From: an uncultured Granulosicoccaceae bacterium
GTDB lineage: Bacteria; Pseudomonadota; Gammaproteobacteria; Granulosicoccales; Granulosicoccaceae
Assembly (NCBI GenBank): GCA_937931165.1
Contig: CALHCI010000122.1
Location: 1-49,888 of the forward strand
Reading direction: 5' to 3'
DNA: 49,888 nucleotides
The notes below the pieces were generated by a model that searched no databases, was not told the DNA's origin, and was given only the letters and a program-made list of their open reading frames with translations. The translations under genes were made by a program, and so were the position numbers. Below, one piece after another: positions 18,269-28,122 of the stretch; the first letter of the stretch is position 1, and each line of letters begins with the position of its first letter.

Positions 18269-19287
18269 TATGATTCCGGTAGTGCCAGGCGACTGAATAC
18301 TTTTTTCGCGTTACCGGAAAAAATCAGTTGCTTCTGTGCTTCGGTAATGTCGGTATTGTTATCAATATAACGCTTGGTATCATCGAAGTAGTGACCTGTT
18401 TCCGGATCTATACCGCGCACAGCACCAACCATTTCAGACGCAAATAAAATATTTTCAGCTGGTATGACTTTTAGCAGCAGATCGATTCCCGGCTGGTGAT
18501 AGACACAGGTATCGAAGTAGACATTGTTGAGAATCAATTCACTCAGCGGTGGCTTACCCATCATATCGGCAAGCCCGCGAAACCGACCCCAGTGATAAGG
18601 CACTGCACCACCACCGTGTGGCACAATAAATTTGAGGGTTGGAAACACTTTAAACAGGTCTGAGGTAATCACCTGCATTACAGCGGTGGTATCTGCACCC
18701 AGATAGTGTGAACCGGTGGTATGAAAAGCAGGATTGCACGCCGCACTGACGTGAATCATGGCCGGAATATCATATTCAACCATCTTTTCGTAAACCGGAT
18801 ACCAGTACTTGTCACCCAGCGGAGGATCAGTCCAGTAGCCACCGGATGGATCAGGGTTCAAGTTCACTCCGATAAATCCGTACTCTTTAACACAACGTTC
18901 TATCTCGGCAACACAGGCGGTTGGCGCAACACCGGGGGTCTGCGGCAACTGGGCGACACCTACAAAATTTTCCGGATAGAGCCGGGTGATTCGATAGATC
19001 AATTCATTGCAGTGTTGTGTCCAGGTTTCACTGGTGGTGACGTTGCCAATGTGATGCCCCATCCAGCTGGCACGCGGCGAAAAGATAGTCAGATCAGTAC
19101 CACGCTCTCTTTGCAGCTTTAACTGGGCACCTTCCAGGCTATCGATAATTTGTTGATCAGTAATACTGACCAGACCTTTCTTATGTGCAAACATCGGATC
19201 AGTTGCCAGGTCGGCTTTCTGTTGATCACGGTAATCTCCGAGCTCATCCGGTGCGGTGGTGTAATGTCCGTGGCAATCGACAATCAT
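18268..19287 (-). CDS. ligJ: 4-oxalomesaconate hydratase (amidohydrolase family)
   Basis: LigJ adds water to the oxalomesaconate isomer to give 4-carboxy-4-hydroxy-2-oxoadipate. This 339-residue TIM-barrel protein of the COG2159 amidohydrolase group begins MIVDCHGHYT, giving the metal-binding HxH (H6, H8); IPAMIHVSA and FASEMVGAVRGIDP supply later metal and substrate positions. VPHGGGAVPYHWGRFRG is typical of the group. The ATG start lies 64 bases after ligK, and its stop overlaps the start of the tautomerase gene. Confidence 0.9.
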   Translation of the reverse strand: MIVDCHGHYTTAPDELGDYRDQQKADLATDPMFAHKKGLVSITDQQIIDSLEGAQLKLQRERGTDLTIFSPRASWMGHHIGNVTTSETWTQHCNELIYRITRLYPENFVGVAQLPQTPGVAPTACVAEIERCVKEYGFIGVNLNPDPSGGYWTDPPLGDKYWYPVYEKMVEYDIPAMIHVSAACNPAFHTTGSHYLGADTTAVMQVITSDLFKVFPTLKFIVPHGGGAVPYHWGRFRGLADMMGKPPLSELILNNVYFDTCVYHQPGIDLLLKVIPAENILFASEMVGAVRGIDPETGHYFDDTKRYIDNNTDITEAQKQLIFSGNAKKVFSRLALPES

Positions 19288-19351
19288 TTTTTTGTCCGCT
19301 CTGCGCTATCCGCTTGCTGTTGTGCTTTAATTGTTCGGGCTTAGCGGTGGG

Positions 19352-20047
19352 TTAATCAAGTGCTTCAGGGGTGTCGACATACACCAGCCCGGCGCTCTGA
19401 AGTCGCTCCCGCATTTTGTACATATCGAGCCCGAGTACGCCGGCAGCCAGCTGCTGACGTTTTTCGTCTTCATTGGCTTCGCGTGCCTGTGCTGCTGCAA
19501 GCACCTCCGGGGCATAGTGCCGCGGTATACAAACAACACCATCATCATCGGCCACGATAACATCACCGGGGTTGACTATTTCTCCAGCGCAGACCACAGG
19601 GATATTAACGCTGCCAAGCGTCTCTTTGACGGTGCCTTTGGCGGAGATCCGCTTTGCCCATACCGGAAAGTCCATTGCCTGAAGGTCGGCAACATCTCGC
19701 ACACCGGTATCGGTAATTAATGCTCTAACACCACGTGCTTTTGCAGAAGTGGCCAGCAAATCGCCAAACATGCCGTCGGTGTTGTCGGCCGTACACCCGA
19801 CAACAAGTATATCGCCTGGCTGACAAAGCTCTATTGCTACATGAATCATCCAGTTGTCACCGGGTTGCGCCAGTATGGTCACCGCGCTGCCGGATACACG
19901 TGCACCGGTATACACCGGTCGCATATAGGGTTTCATCAGGCCATGGCGATCATTGGCTTCGTGTGCCGTAGCAACACCAACTGAAGCAAACCCGTCTACC
20001 ACGTCGGCTGAGGTGCGCTGGATATTTTTTACGGCAACAGGTTTCAT
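19352..20047 (-). CDS. ligK: 4-carboxy-4-hydroxy-2-oxoadipate aldolase (HMG/CHA aldolase)
   Basis: LigK splits 4-carboxy-4-hydroxy-2-oxoadipate into pyruvate and oxaloacetate. This RraA-like class II aldolase has the metal/pyruvate site in [19 protein letters not shown] and [14 protein letters not shown], where the Arg-Asp pair is expected, and a C-terminal [12 protein letters not shown] segment. The ATG at 20047 is preferred over one ten codons upstream because GGAG lies nine bases before it and the family N-terminus begins here. It is the first gene of the lig run; about 190 bases upstream separate it from the lipoprotein gene. No regulator gene is adjacent. Confidence 0.88.
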   Translation of the reverse strand: MKPVAVKNIQRTSADVVDGFASVGVATAHEANDRHGLMKPYMRPVYTGARVSGSAVTILAQPGDNWMIHVAIELCQPGDILVVGCTADNTDGMFGDLLATSAKARGVRALITDTGVRDVADLQAMDFPVWAKRISAKGTVKETLGSVNIPVVCAGEIVNPGDVIVADDDGVVCIPRHYAPEVLAAAQAREANEDEKRQQLAAGVLGLDMYKMRERLQSAGLVYVDTPEALD

Positions 20048-20235
20048 GGCTGGTGTCTCCGCAGTGACTGGTAACACCCGTCAATTAGCGACGAGGGGTA
20101 ACAAAACTGATCAACCCGCAGTGACGCTTTCGCAGACTAACCGCACGCGTTACAAATCAGCTGGCAACTTTAACAGACCGCTATTGTACTCGTTATGTTG
20201 CCAGACGGGTTGCCTAACACACGCAACCACAAAAG

Positions 20236-20634
20236 CTAAATCGTGTCCGCGGCGACCGGAGCCAATATCGGAAACAAATAGGTATGCGGAAACACAATCG
20301 AAACCAGCTTGTCGTTGTTGAATATCAGGCTGCCACCGGACGAAAACCGGATAGTCCTTTCCACTCGATCGATAAAAATCTGCCGGGTGGTTTGCTCACC
20401 GCTGCCGACCCAGTAAGTCGTGTCGCTCGCAGTGTGCCCAACCTGCAGGGCCAGCCAGTTCTTTTCACAGTCCGGCGATCCGGTGCCCTGACAGGCGAGA
20501 GGTTCTGTTTTCAGCGATTTGCCTGCAGCGGCCAATACCAGTTGTGGCGCTTCGCCAGGCTGCTGACTGGGCATTTGTGCACAACCAGAGGACAGAAAAA
20601 ATGCAGAAAAAATCAGAGAAACACGTAACTTCAT
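20236..20634 (-). CDS. Small lipoprotein of unknown function
   Basis: A 132-residue protein starting at the ATG at 20634. The signal MKLRVSLIFSAFFL ends in a lipobox SSGC, making the cysteine after it the lipidated residue. The mature part has two more cysteines (ACQG and DCEK) that could form a disulfide, and a beta-rich core around TYWVGSGEQTTRQIFIDRVE. I do not recognise the family. It lies between ligK and an SH3 protein gene on the same strand, with gaps of about 180 bases, so it is probably transcribed alone. Confidence 0.75.
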   Translation of the reverse strand: MKLRVSLIFSAFFLSSGCAQMPSQQPGEAPQLVLAAAGKSLKTEPLACQGTGSPDCEKNWLALQVGHTASDTTYWVGSGEQTTRQIFIDRVERTIRFSSGGSLIFNNDKLVSIVFPHTYLFPILAPVAADTI

Positions 20635-20815
20635 GATCAAACCACCGTGAGCGACTAACCGCGACGGCACAAATATTACCCGCCTGCCCTAATCAAATCC
20701 GAGTCACGTGTATCATATTTGTTACATTTATCAGCAACCTCTGCTGACGCTCAACGGGTTCAGCGCTATTTAAACCGGCAGTAAAGCTATCGCCCTGGCT
20801 TAACGGGGCAATCCC

Positions 20816-21514
20816 CTAATTTTCGCTGACTAGCGTGGCGTGCACCCAGCCGATTTTTCCGGAGGTCCCGTAAGCGCCAACGTGTATCCATTTGCCATCA
20901 CGCTTGAACTCCATCAACTCCTGCCCGTTATCCAGTTGCAGAACAATCGGATGATTGATAGACGGCCCTTCGCGCAGATTTACCCGATCTTTCATGACAT
21001 AAAGCGTGTTGCTGGGGCCGGAACCAGTGGTGGTTTTGACCACCTGATCAACAACAATTTCTTTAGGCAATGCGGGTTGCTCGACCGGAATTGACGCTAC
21101 AGCTGTTTCTATCAAACCGGCATCCTGCTTTGCAGATGCTTTCACCTCAGTAAGGTTTTCAGTTTCAATCAGCAGCTTGCGGCTTTGCGCCGGTTCGGTA
21201 ACAGAGGCGATTACTGCAGTATCCGTGTCTGCATTGTCAGTGATATCACTGGCAATAGCGTCGCCGGCAGTAGCATCACTGGCTATAGATTCGGTGGCCA
21301 TAGAATCATTGGCCATAGAATCTGTGGCGATCAATTCAGGTTGTGAAACCGAAGTCTCTTCGGATGCGATCACGACTTCCGACACGACATCGGGTTCAAA
21401 TACTTCACTGACTGTTTGATAAACACCATCAAGTAACTGACCACCAAACACACCGAGTGCAATCAGTCCTGCCCCACAAACACCTAACATCGCTCTTAGC
21501 ATTGCCTGCCCCAT
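20816..21514 (-). CDS. Membrane-anchored SH3b-domain protein with pentapeptide-like repeats
   Basis: A 232-residue protein with an N-terminal hydrophobic segment (residues 5-28), then a low-complexity stretch (62-92) in which five-residue units such as ATDSM, ANDSM and ATESI recur. A Val/Glu-rich linker follows. The C-terminus (about 168-232) is a bacterial SH3 domain: RVNLREGPSINHPIVLQL, EFKRDGKWIHVG and GKIGWVHATLV. Such domains bind peptidoglycan or proteins in the periplasm. The function is unknown, and it is not clearly part of an operon. Confidence 0.78.
   Translation of the reverse strand: MGQAMLRAMLGVCGAGLIALGVFGGQLLDGVYQTVSEVFEPDVVSEVVIASEETSVSQPELIATDSMANDSMATESIASDATAGDAIASDITDNADTDTAVIASVTEPAQSRKLLIETENLTEVKASAKQDAGLIETAVASIPVEQPALPKEIVVDQVVKTTTGSGPSNTLYVMKDRVNLREGPSINHPIVLQLDNGQELMEFKRDGKWIHVGAYGTSGKIGWVHATLVSEN
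21239..21331 (-). repeat. 15-base coding repeats in the SH3 protein gene
   Basis: On the plus strand the pattern GGCCATAGAATC recurs with a 15-base period (near 21296, 21311 and in altered form at 21281 and 21326), encoding units like A-(T/N/S)-D-S-M over residues 62-92. Confidence 0.6.
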
Positions 21515-21701
21515 AAACTACCGCATTCTTCTTAACGCACGCACCGCACGCGTTTTCGCTAACTGTAAACGGTAAGAGACACAGGGTTAAGATTTCAAAC
21601 CAAGGTGTAATGCCAATCGATGTCAGGTAGTGTTTTAAACTTTCCGGAAGTTAACACTCGGCTGCAACAGCACTCGTGTTTTGGCGTCTGCTACTTCTCT
21701 G

Positions 21702-23555
21702 TTACTGCATATCACCAAGGAAACCACCTGACTGACGATTCCATAACTGCGCATACAAACCGTTACCTTTTAGCAATTGTTCATGCGTTCCGGTTTCAAC
21801 AATGGCACCTTCATCAAGCACGATCAATCGATCCATAGCGGCGATAGTTGACAGGCGATGGGCAATTGCTATCACTGTTTTGCCTTCCATCAGCCCCCGC
21901 AATTGCTGTTGTATTGCCGCCTCGACTTCTGAATCCAGCGCTGACGTCGCCTCATCTAATACCAGTATTGGCGCATCTTTAAGAATGACTCTGGCAATAG
22001 CAATACGCTGTCGCTGACCACCGGAAAGCTTCACACCACGTTCACCAACATGCGCATCAAAACCACGCCGCCCGGCAGAGTCCACAAGTTGTGGAATAAA
22101 CTGATCGGCCTGCGCAAGGACCGCTGCCTGTTGAATTTGCTCGTCACTTGCGGCTGGTCGGCCATAGCGGAGGTTGTCACGTATTGAACGATGCAGTAGC
22201 GAGGTGTCCTGAGACACCATAGCAATTTTAGACCGCAGGCTTTCCTGACTAACGGTTGCGATGTCCTGCCCGTCTATCAGAATACGACCGGCGTCGACAT
22301 CGTAAAACCGCAATAACAGATTAACCAGAGTGGATTTACCGGCACCGGAACGACCAATCAACCCGATTTTTTCACCAGGCTGCACTTGCAGATTCAAATC
22401 ATGAATGACGCGCTGATTTTCACCGGAGTGCTGACTGTTTTCACTATAGCGGAATTCAATACGCTCAAAGCTGACCGATGCTTTACTGACAGCAAGGGCT
22501 TTTGCGTCGGCGCGATCTACCACCGCATTTGGAACGGCTATCGTTTCGATACCGTTTTGCACCGCACCAATACTTTCAAACAATACGGTGATAGTGCGCA
22601 GTATCCAGCCAGACATCTGGTTCAATCGCAATATCAAGCCATTTGCGATTGCAATAGCACCTAATGTGATTGAGCCCTGCTGCCAGAAAACGATAGAAAG
22701 CCATGCCGTAACCACAATTAAAAGCGTATTCATAATGACCAGCGACAACAACATACGCAAAATGGATTTCAACAACTCACGAAACTTTTCTGTATGGCGT
22801 TTAAATCCACTGGCAACAAATGCATCTTCACGCTCGGCATGAGCAAAAAGCTTTACTGACATGATATTGGTGTAGCTGTCTACAATGCGGCCGGTCAACG
22901 CAGAATTTGCCTCCGACACTGCTCTGGACTTACCAGCGACTGGCGGCATCATTTTAACAATAACAATGCAATAGCCGATTATCCAAACGACAACAGGGAT
23001 AAGCAGTCGCCAGTCAATATCGATAAACAACCAGAGAATGCCCACCAGATAGATAAGCAATAACCACACACCATCAATAACATTCAACACGCTTTCACGC
23101 AGTGAATGACCTGTTTGCATCACTTTCTGTGCGACCCGCCCGGCAAAGTCACGTTGAAAATAACTGAGACTCTGGCGCACAACATAGCGGTGATTCTGCC
23201 AGCGCACTGCATTGGTTAAACCGGGGGTTAGCGTCAGTGTAATTAAGCAACGTGATGCAAACAAAGTGACTGGCCGTACCACAGCCACCACAAATAACAT
23301 GATAGCCAGAGATACGCCGTGCTCGGTAAAAAAGGTATCTGGTGAACTCTCGGACATCCAGTCAACAATACGCCCGAGATAGGCATACATGTACAGCTCT
23401 GCGATAGAGGCAATGCTGGTCAGCAGTAACGTCACTACAAGTAACCACCGGTGCGGCCACAGGTAGTGCACAAAGAACTCACGGGTGCCGGCAGGTGGCT
23501 GTACCACCTCGGCATCCTTGAGGGGGTCAATCAGGTTTTCAAAAAATCTGAACAA
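21702..23555 (-). CDS. ABC exporter, fused permease and ATPase
   Basis: A 617-residue half-transporter of the MsbA/multidrug type: six membrane segments in residues 30-310, then an ATPase domain with Walker A GLIGRSGAGKSTL (about 403), the Q-loop MVSQDTSLLHRS, signature VKLSGGQRQRIAIAR (about 510), Walker B ILVLDEATSALDSE (about 532) and the switch histidine in IAHRLSTI. The substrate cannot be told from sequence; it would work as a homodimer in the inner membrane. The N-terminus MFRFFENLIDP is typical of one proteobacterial subgroup and supports the TTG start, which has AGGA five bases before it. Confidence 0.92.
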   Translation of the reverse strand: MFRFFENLIDPLKDAEVVQPPAGTREFFVHYLWPHRWLLVVTLLLTSIASIAELYMYAYLGRIVDWMSESSPDTFFTEHGVSLAIMLFVVAVVRPVTLFASRCLITLTLTPGLTNAVRWQNHRYVVRQSLSYFQRDFAGRVAQKVMQTGHSLRESVLNVIDGVWLLLIYLVGILWLFIDIDWRLLIPVVVWIIGYCIVIVKMMPPVAGKSRAVSEANSALTGRIVDSYTNIMSVKLFAHAEREDAFVASGFKRHTEKFRELLKSILRMLLSLVIMNTLLIVVTAWLSIVFWQQGSITLGAIAIANGLILRLNQMSGWILRTITVLFESIGAVQNGIETIAVPNAVVDRADAKALAVSKASVSFERIEFRYSENSQHSGENQRVIHDLNLQVQPGEKIGLIGRSGAGKSTLVNLLLRFYDVDAGRILIDGQDIATVSQESLRSKIAMVSQDTSLLHRSIRDNLRYGRPAASDEQIQQAAVLAQADQFIPQLVDSAGRRGFDAHVGERGVKLSGGQRQRIAIARVILKDAPILVLDEATSALDSEVEAAIQQQLRGLMEGKTVIAIAHRLSTIAAMDRLIVLDEGAIVETGTHEQLLKGNGLYAQLWNRQSGGFLGDMQ

Positions 23556-23560
23556 GTTGT

Positions 23561-23564
23561 TCCT
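23561..23564 (-). promoter_or_regulatory. Shine-Dalgarno AGGA for a TTG start
   Basis: AGGA on the minus strand, five bases before the TTG at 23553-23555 of the ABC exporter gene; it supports that non-ATG start. Confidence 0.5.
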
Positions 23565-23642
23565 TTACAGCGGTTACATCGATATTTCCAGACCACTATC
23601 CGGAAGGCAGATCCAGCGGTTAAGCCAGACAACACCGGAAGA

Positions 23643-24866
23643 TTATGCCGGTTGCGAATCCAGTCTTGCCAGTGGTTTTTCATTGATTGGCCAGTGCACA
23701 ATTGCCGCAAGCACCCCGAACACAACGCCAGCCCACCACATCGCGTCATAGGAACCACTGCTATCGTACAAGCGCCCGCCAAGCCATACGCCGAGAAAGC
23801 TGCCAAGTTGATGGCTGAAGAATACAACACCAAACAGAGTGGCCAGATATCGCAATCCAAATACCTGGGCAACGATACCAGTGGTTAACGGCACGGTAGA
23901 TAACCACAGGATGCCCATCAACGCTGAAAAAAGGTAAATCGTTGTCGGCGTCTTGGGTAACAGCATTAAGCCACAGATCACCACGGCACGTGCAAGGTAT
24001 ATAAAAGACAGTGTGTTCTTTTTACTATAACGCTGCCCGAGAATACCCGAGAGAAAAGACCCCGCAATATTGAATATACCGATAATGGCAAGCGACCAGG
24101 CACCCACCGACGCCGACAAACCAAGGTCTTTAACGTAAGCCGGAAAGTGCACAGTGATAAAAGCCACATGAAAGCCACAGACAAAAAAACCGGCGGTTAA
24201 CAACACAAATCCCCGATGCGACATTGCCTCTCCTAATGCACCGCGCAGCGTTTGCTCAGCGGCACCCGCAGCACCACTACCGTGATGTTTAGGCAAAACC
24301 ATCGCCAGTGGAATCAACAGAAATGCTATGCATGCCTGCAGCACAAGAGCCTGTTGCCATCCGAACGAGGCGATAAAACCCTGGCTCAGCGGAGAAAACA
24401 CCACCTGGCCAAAGGACCCCGCAGCGGTGCCAAGACCAAGCGCAAATGAACGTCGGTCCGCGGACACCACTTTCGCCATCGCGGCCATTGCCAGCGAAAA
24501 TGCAGTGAAGGCAACGCCAATACCGGTCAGCAAACCACCGGTAAGATAAAACATTGATCCGGTTTCGGAGATTGACATCCCGTAAACGCCGACGGCGTAC
24601 ACAATCGCACCAAGCGCTATAACCCTGGTTGGACCAAACCGGTCAGACAGCGCGCCGGCGACCGGCACACCAATACCCCACATCAGATTCTGGATTGCCA
24701 GTGCCAGCGCAAAGACTTCGCGACTCCAGCCGTTAGTCGTGGTCATCGGCTCCAGGTAAAGACCGAAAGACGAGCGCGTGCCAAAGCCAACCATCGCGAT
24801 GAGACAGGCAGCAATAATGACAACGTTCGGCGAACGCCAACTGGTAGAAATTTCAGGCTGTGACAT
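23643..24866 (-). CDS. MFS transporter
   Basis: A 407-residue protein with twelve predicted membrane segments. The motif after segment 2 is GALSDRFGPTRV, the MFS motif A, and the N-terminal half has FGTRSSFGLYLEPMTTTNGW, the pattern of monocarboxylate-porter-like MFS proteins. These usually move organic acids or related metabolites through the inner membrane, but the substrate cannot be read here. It starts with ATG and lies 87 bases upstream of the ABC exporter on the same strand; joint transcription is possible. Confidence 0.88.
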   Translation of the reverse strand: MSQPEISTSWRSPNVVIIAACLIAMVGFGTRSSFGLYLEPMTTTNGWSREVFALALAIQNLMWGIGVPVAGALSDRFGPTRVIALGAIVYAVGVYGMSISETGSMFYLTGGLLTGIGVAFTAFSLAMAAMAKVVSADRRSFALGLGTAAGSFGQVVFSPLSQGFIASFGWQQALVLQACIAFLLIPLAMVLPKHHGSGAAGAAEQTLRGALGEAMSHRGFVLLTAGFFVCGFHVAFITVHFPAYVKDLGLSASVGAWSLAIIGIFNIAGSFLSGILGQRYSKKNTLSFIYLARAVVICGLMLLPKTPTTIYLFSALMGILWLSTVPLTTGIVAQVFGLRYLATLFGVVFFSHQLGSFLGVWLGGRLYDSSGSYDAMWWAGVVFGVLAAIVHWPINEKPLARLDSQPA

Positions 24867-24977
24867 ACCGAATAACTAACGAGAACCGGGGAGATTCATT
24901 CTGGGCCAGCAGCACGTTGATAGCAATCGCCAGTTAGTGATTACCCGTATGATTTTTTTTGATGCATAAACGACGTA

Positions 24978-24994
24978 CGCCCCGAAACGGGGCG
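24978..24994 (-). terminator. Hairpin downstream of the PilY1-like gene
   Basis: CGCCCCG (24978-24984) pairs perfectly with CGGGGCG (24988-24994) around a three-base loop. It lies 33 bases past the stop of the PilY1-like gene on the minus strand. The tract after the stem is only mildly T-rich, so a terminator is likely but not classic. Confidence 0.5.
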
Positions 24995-25026
24995 CACGCA
25001 GTACAAGCAAAATATTAGAGCAGCGA

Positions 25027-27822
25027 CTAGTAGTCCGGTTGCTCTGTCCAGTACACCCGCCTGGTCAGCTGAACTGTTGGCGTTTCAATCTCTTCAACTC
25101 CAACCACTACCTTGAGATTGCCTTCGTCATCAATGTGGGGAATGGGCTCAGGCGGTATGCCCGGACTCAACAACGGGTCATGTCGATCAGCGGCGGTTGA
25201 GCCGTTGGTTGGTGTCGCATCGAGTACGCTTACTGAGTACGTTCGACCACTGCCGGCTGCAGGGGAGCAATCATCACGCGCTACCGTTTCCGGTATATAG
25301 GTATTAAAAATCACCTGACTGCTTATTGTCAGCGACGGCGCCAGCACTTTTTCACCACTGCTTTTCAAAGACAGCATCCAGCCTTGCTTTTTCTTGAGCT
25401 CGTCTGTTGCATCACCTGCGATATCGACATCTGTCGACGCGATTAGATTTTCAGTGGCATCGTATAAATCGGCTTCTTCGATAACCTTATATTTCTTGAG
25501 ATCAGCAGTGCTGTTATCTTCATCGACCATGCCATATTCTTTCGGCGCACTGAATACACTGTGCTGTCGAATCATGTAGAAGCGATCTTCAACAGCAGTC
25601 TGCAGTGGATGCGCTCGGTTACCTGATCCAATCGCCACTGTTAGAAACTGCTTTTCGCCATCGGTAACCATCGCGACATCAGGGCGATAGAAAAACCGGC
25701 GATTGTCAATACCATCGGCACCGGATAAATCGGCAATCACTCCACCAGTAACACTGGGTGCAGCAGAGGTTGAAAAATTATCGATGTCAAAGCGCCATAC
25801 CTGCCCCCCCATATCACCAACATAGATTTGATCGGCATAGCCATCACCGTTCATATCAACAACACGTGCATCTGAAGGAATGCTGTATTGCATTGCGCTG
25901 TACGTATCAGGATCACTGGCAGCATTCCAAAGAAGCGTGCCGTCATTTGCATCGACGATAAACATATCATTGCCAATGGTGTCTGCGGATCTGATTAATG
26001 AGTTATCCTGCATGGGATCATAGCCACCACCGAATATCAGAACCTTTGTCGCCGTTCCGTTAATCGAAATAGTGCTTAAGATTGGTTTCGACCAGCTTTG
26101 ACCGAGTTTTTCAAAACCGGTGTCTCCACCGTTAATAGACCACTTAAACTTTGGCGCTAACTTTTTGGTGACATCAAGGGCCGTGTAGTTGCGGCCACCG
26201 CGACGCATTCCCATGTACAGGTAAGCGTGGTCTGTCTCTGTGATCTTACCGTCCAGGTTGGCATCATTTACCCATAGGGTGAAATCCCCATCCAATCCAT
26301 AAATTCGATTGATAGTTCGTTCGTTTTTGTAATAAGGATCCAGATTCTCGAGAAGCTCAGGTGGTACAAAAGAAAACAGCTCTTCACCATCACTTGCATT
26401 GATGGCATGCAGATAGCCTTCGTTGGTTCCGATAAAAACGACGGTATCCGGATTATCGGTATCACCACCGTAAGTCAGAATTGCCGGGCGGGAATGCAAT
26501 GGGTCACCCATGTGCAAACGTGTTGGGCCATTGTATTCATTGTCAACATCGACACCTCTGGCCCACTGCAGCAGATTATCGCGCTCTGCAGCCGGCACAT
26601 TAAGCATGCCTGCAGTTACCTGGTCGTTATTTTCGGATAACGCATTGACCACATTGGTGAGATCTTTGGTGACCGTACCTGTGTAGGTGTAGACCTTGCG
26701 TTTTACGATATCAAGAAGGCTGGCTGCACCACCCTCGGTTACGACTGGACCGTCAGCTCGTTTCGACCAGAAGCTGTGAGCACCGCTTTTAATGGTGCCA
26801 GCGGCAGGGTCCATTGCGACTTCATCATTCTTATCCTTAACCTTGCCATCAAACCGGTATCGCTTAAGGTTGCCTGACCAGCGCAACGTGTTGTTGGGCT
26901 GAAACAGCGCAAGATACATATCATCCCGATGTGATAAACGTGAAAACTGGTCAAGCGTAATAGCCGGGGCTGCAAACGAGTTATTGCTGTCAGTGGCAAC
27001 CTCGAGTATCGAATCAAAAGCGCTTAGCAGAGACTTTGCGGAGTCGGCGGTGAAATGCTGCCCGCCACCCGCAGTAGAAAGACCCGGCAACCATTCACTG
27101 GAGAAATTAAACCCGATGGTATGCGTAGTGATGCCATTGATGTCGGCAAGATCAACAGAGTGATCGGTTGCTGCGAGCCATGTCGCCAGCTCCGCTCCGC
27201 AGGTACCACCACCCGGTGTGGCATCTGCACAGGTAGTAAGGCCGTCTGGGTACAATAGTTTTTCTACATCGTCAGACGCGTCTACCGTTGGCTGCCCATC
27301 TGTCAGAAGTACAATATGATTTGACTGACAAGCACTTTGCATGGGCGAATCAAAAACTGCACCGGTGCCCTGCATCGGCTCTCCGCGAAAATATTGACCT
27401 CCCTCCAACAGCGCACCTACCGAAGGGGTGCCGCCACCAGCTAAAAGAGAATCTATCGATGTGAGCATTTCACCGCGATTATCAGTGACCGGTTTGATCT
27501 CCTGATGCAGAACATTACCACTACTGGTATAGGACAGCAGTCCAACGTTGAGATCACTGGTGGTCGAAAGCAGTTCAGTTAGCGCAGACTTTAGCTTATC
27601 CAGTCGCGTGTCAGTATTGTCCGTGTCATCCACAAAACCCATCGAGCCGGACACATCAATCACAAACAGTACATTAGCCTGCGAGGTATCCTGCCCGAAG
27701 AATATTTCAGTATCGTCTGCACTGAGTGTTGCAGAGAAACTGATACAGGCGGCAACGCAGCAGTGCAACAGTGACGATCGCCGACGCTCAGGTTGCCATT
27801 TATATCGCTTGAATTTTTTCAT
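25027..27822 (-). CDS. PilY1/PilC-like pilus-associated adhesin with vWA domain
   Basis: A 931-residue exported protein. The signal peptide (residues 1 to about 35, ending TLSA) is followed by a von Willebrand A domain whose metal site DVSGS is at 56-60, with LLAGGGTPSVGALLEG completing it. The C-terminal half (about 430-800) is the PilC beta-propeller, with IGTNEGYLHAINASDGEE, YLYMGMRRGGRNYTALDV and a calcium loop DMNGDGYADQIYVGD. In Pseudomonas, PilY1 sits on type IV pili and senses surfaces. Here no minor pilin genes (pilV, pilW, pilX, fimT) are near, so it is an orphan. The ATG at 27822 is preferred to a TTG one codon upstream. A weaker EF-like loop is at DANLDGKITETDH. Confidence 0.85.
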   Translation of the reverse strand: MKKFKRYKWQPERRRSSLLHCCVAACISFSATLSADDTEIFFGQDTSQANVLFVIDVSGSMGFVDDTDNTDTRLDKLKSALTELLSTTSDLNVGLLSYTSSGNVLHQEIKPVTDNRGEMLTSIDSLLAGGGTPSVGALLEGGQYFRGEPMQGTGAVFDSPMQSACQSNHIVLLTDGQPTVDASDDVEKLLYPDGLTTCADATPGGGTCGAELATWLAATDHSVDLADINGITTHTIGFNFSSEWLPGLSTAGGGQHFTADSAKSLLSAFDSILEVATDSNNSFAAPAITLDQFSRLSHRDDMYLALFQPNNTLRWSGNLKRYRFDGKVKDKNDEVAMDPAAGTIKSGAHSFWSKRADGPVVTEGGAASLLDIVKRKVYTYTGTVTKDLTNVVNALSENNDQVTAGMLNVPAAERDNLLQWARGVDVDNEYNGPTRLHMGDPLHSRPAILTYGGDTDNPDTVVFIGTNEGYLHAINASDGEELFSFVPPELLENLDPYYKNERTINRIYGLDGDFTLWVNDANLDGKITETDHAYLYMGMRRGGRNYTALDVTKKLAPKFKWSINGGDTGFEKLGQSWSKPILSTISINGTATKVLIFGGGYDPMQDNSLIRSADTIGNDMFIVDANDGTLLWNAASDPDTYSAMQYSIPSDARVVDMNGDGYADQIYVGDMGGQVWRFDIDNFSTSAAPSVTGGVIADLSGADGIDNRRFFYRPDVAMVTDGEKQFLTVAIGSGNRAHPLQTAVEDRFYMIRQHSVFSAPKEYGMVDEDNSTADLKKYKVIEEADLYDATENLIASTDVDIAGDATDELKKKQGWMLSLKSSGEKVLAPSLTISSQVIFNTYIPETVARDDCSPAAGSGRTYSVSVLDATPTNGSTAADRHDPLLSPGIPPEPIPHIDDEGNLKVVVGVEEIETPTVQLTRRVYWTEQPDY

Positions 27823-28122
27823 CAAATCATGTCCTTAGCAGTGCGTACAATCACCCGGCTGGTGTCGGTTCCATGGACATACCGAGCCTTATTCAGTAGC
27901 GAGGTTGGCGGCAGACTTCCGGCGATACTGAACGCCATGACGTGACACTGATCAGAGTTCCGTCAAATATCGGGCGAATAAAACATCGATAGATCTAACC
28001 TGAGCGGCAGCTGTAAAACTTCGGACAAGAAATCACAGAAAACCGTTGTTTAGGTCACACGCTTTTCTTCATAACCATTCTCTGGTAGAACTGACGCTCC
28101 CCTCACATCCGGCGAGTTTTCG
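27823..28122. other. Divergent gap between PilY1-like and DUF4864 genes
   Basis: About 300 bases separating two divergent genes. It should carry both promoters. I see no RNA gene, strong hairpin or repeat here, and no clear promoter boxes. Confidence 0.5.

Noticed and set aside
24953..24960. Run of eight T as a plus-strand terminator
   Set aside because: No plus-strand gene ends there and no hairpin precedes the run.
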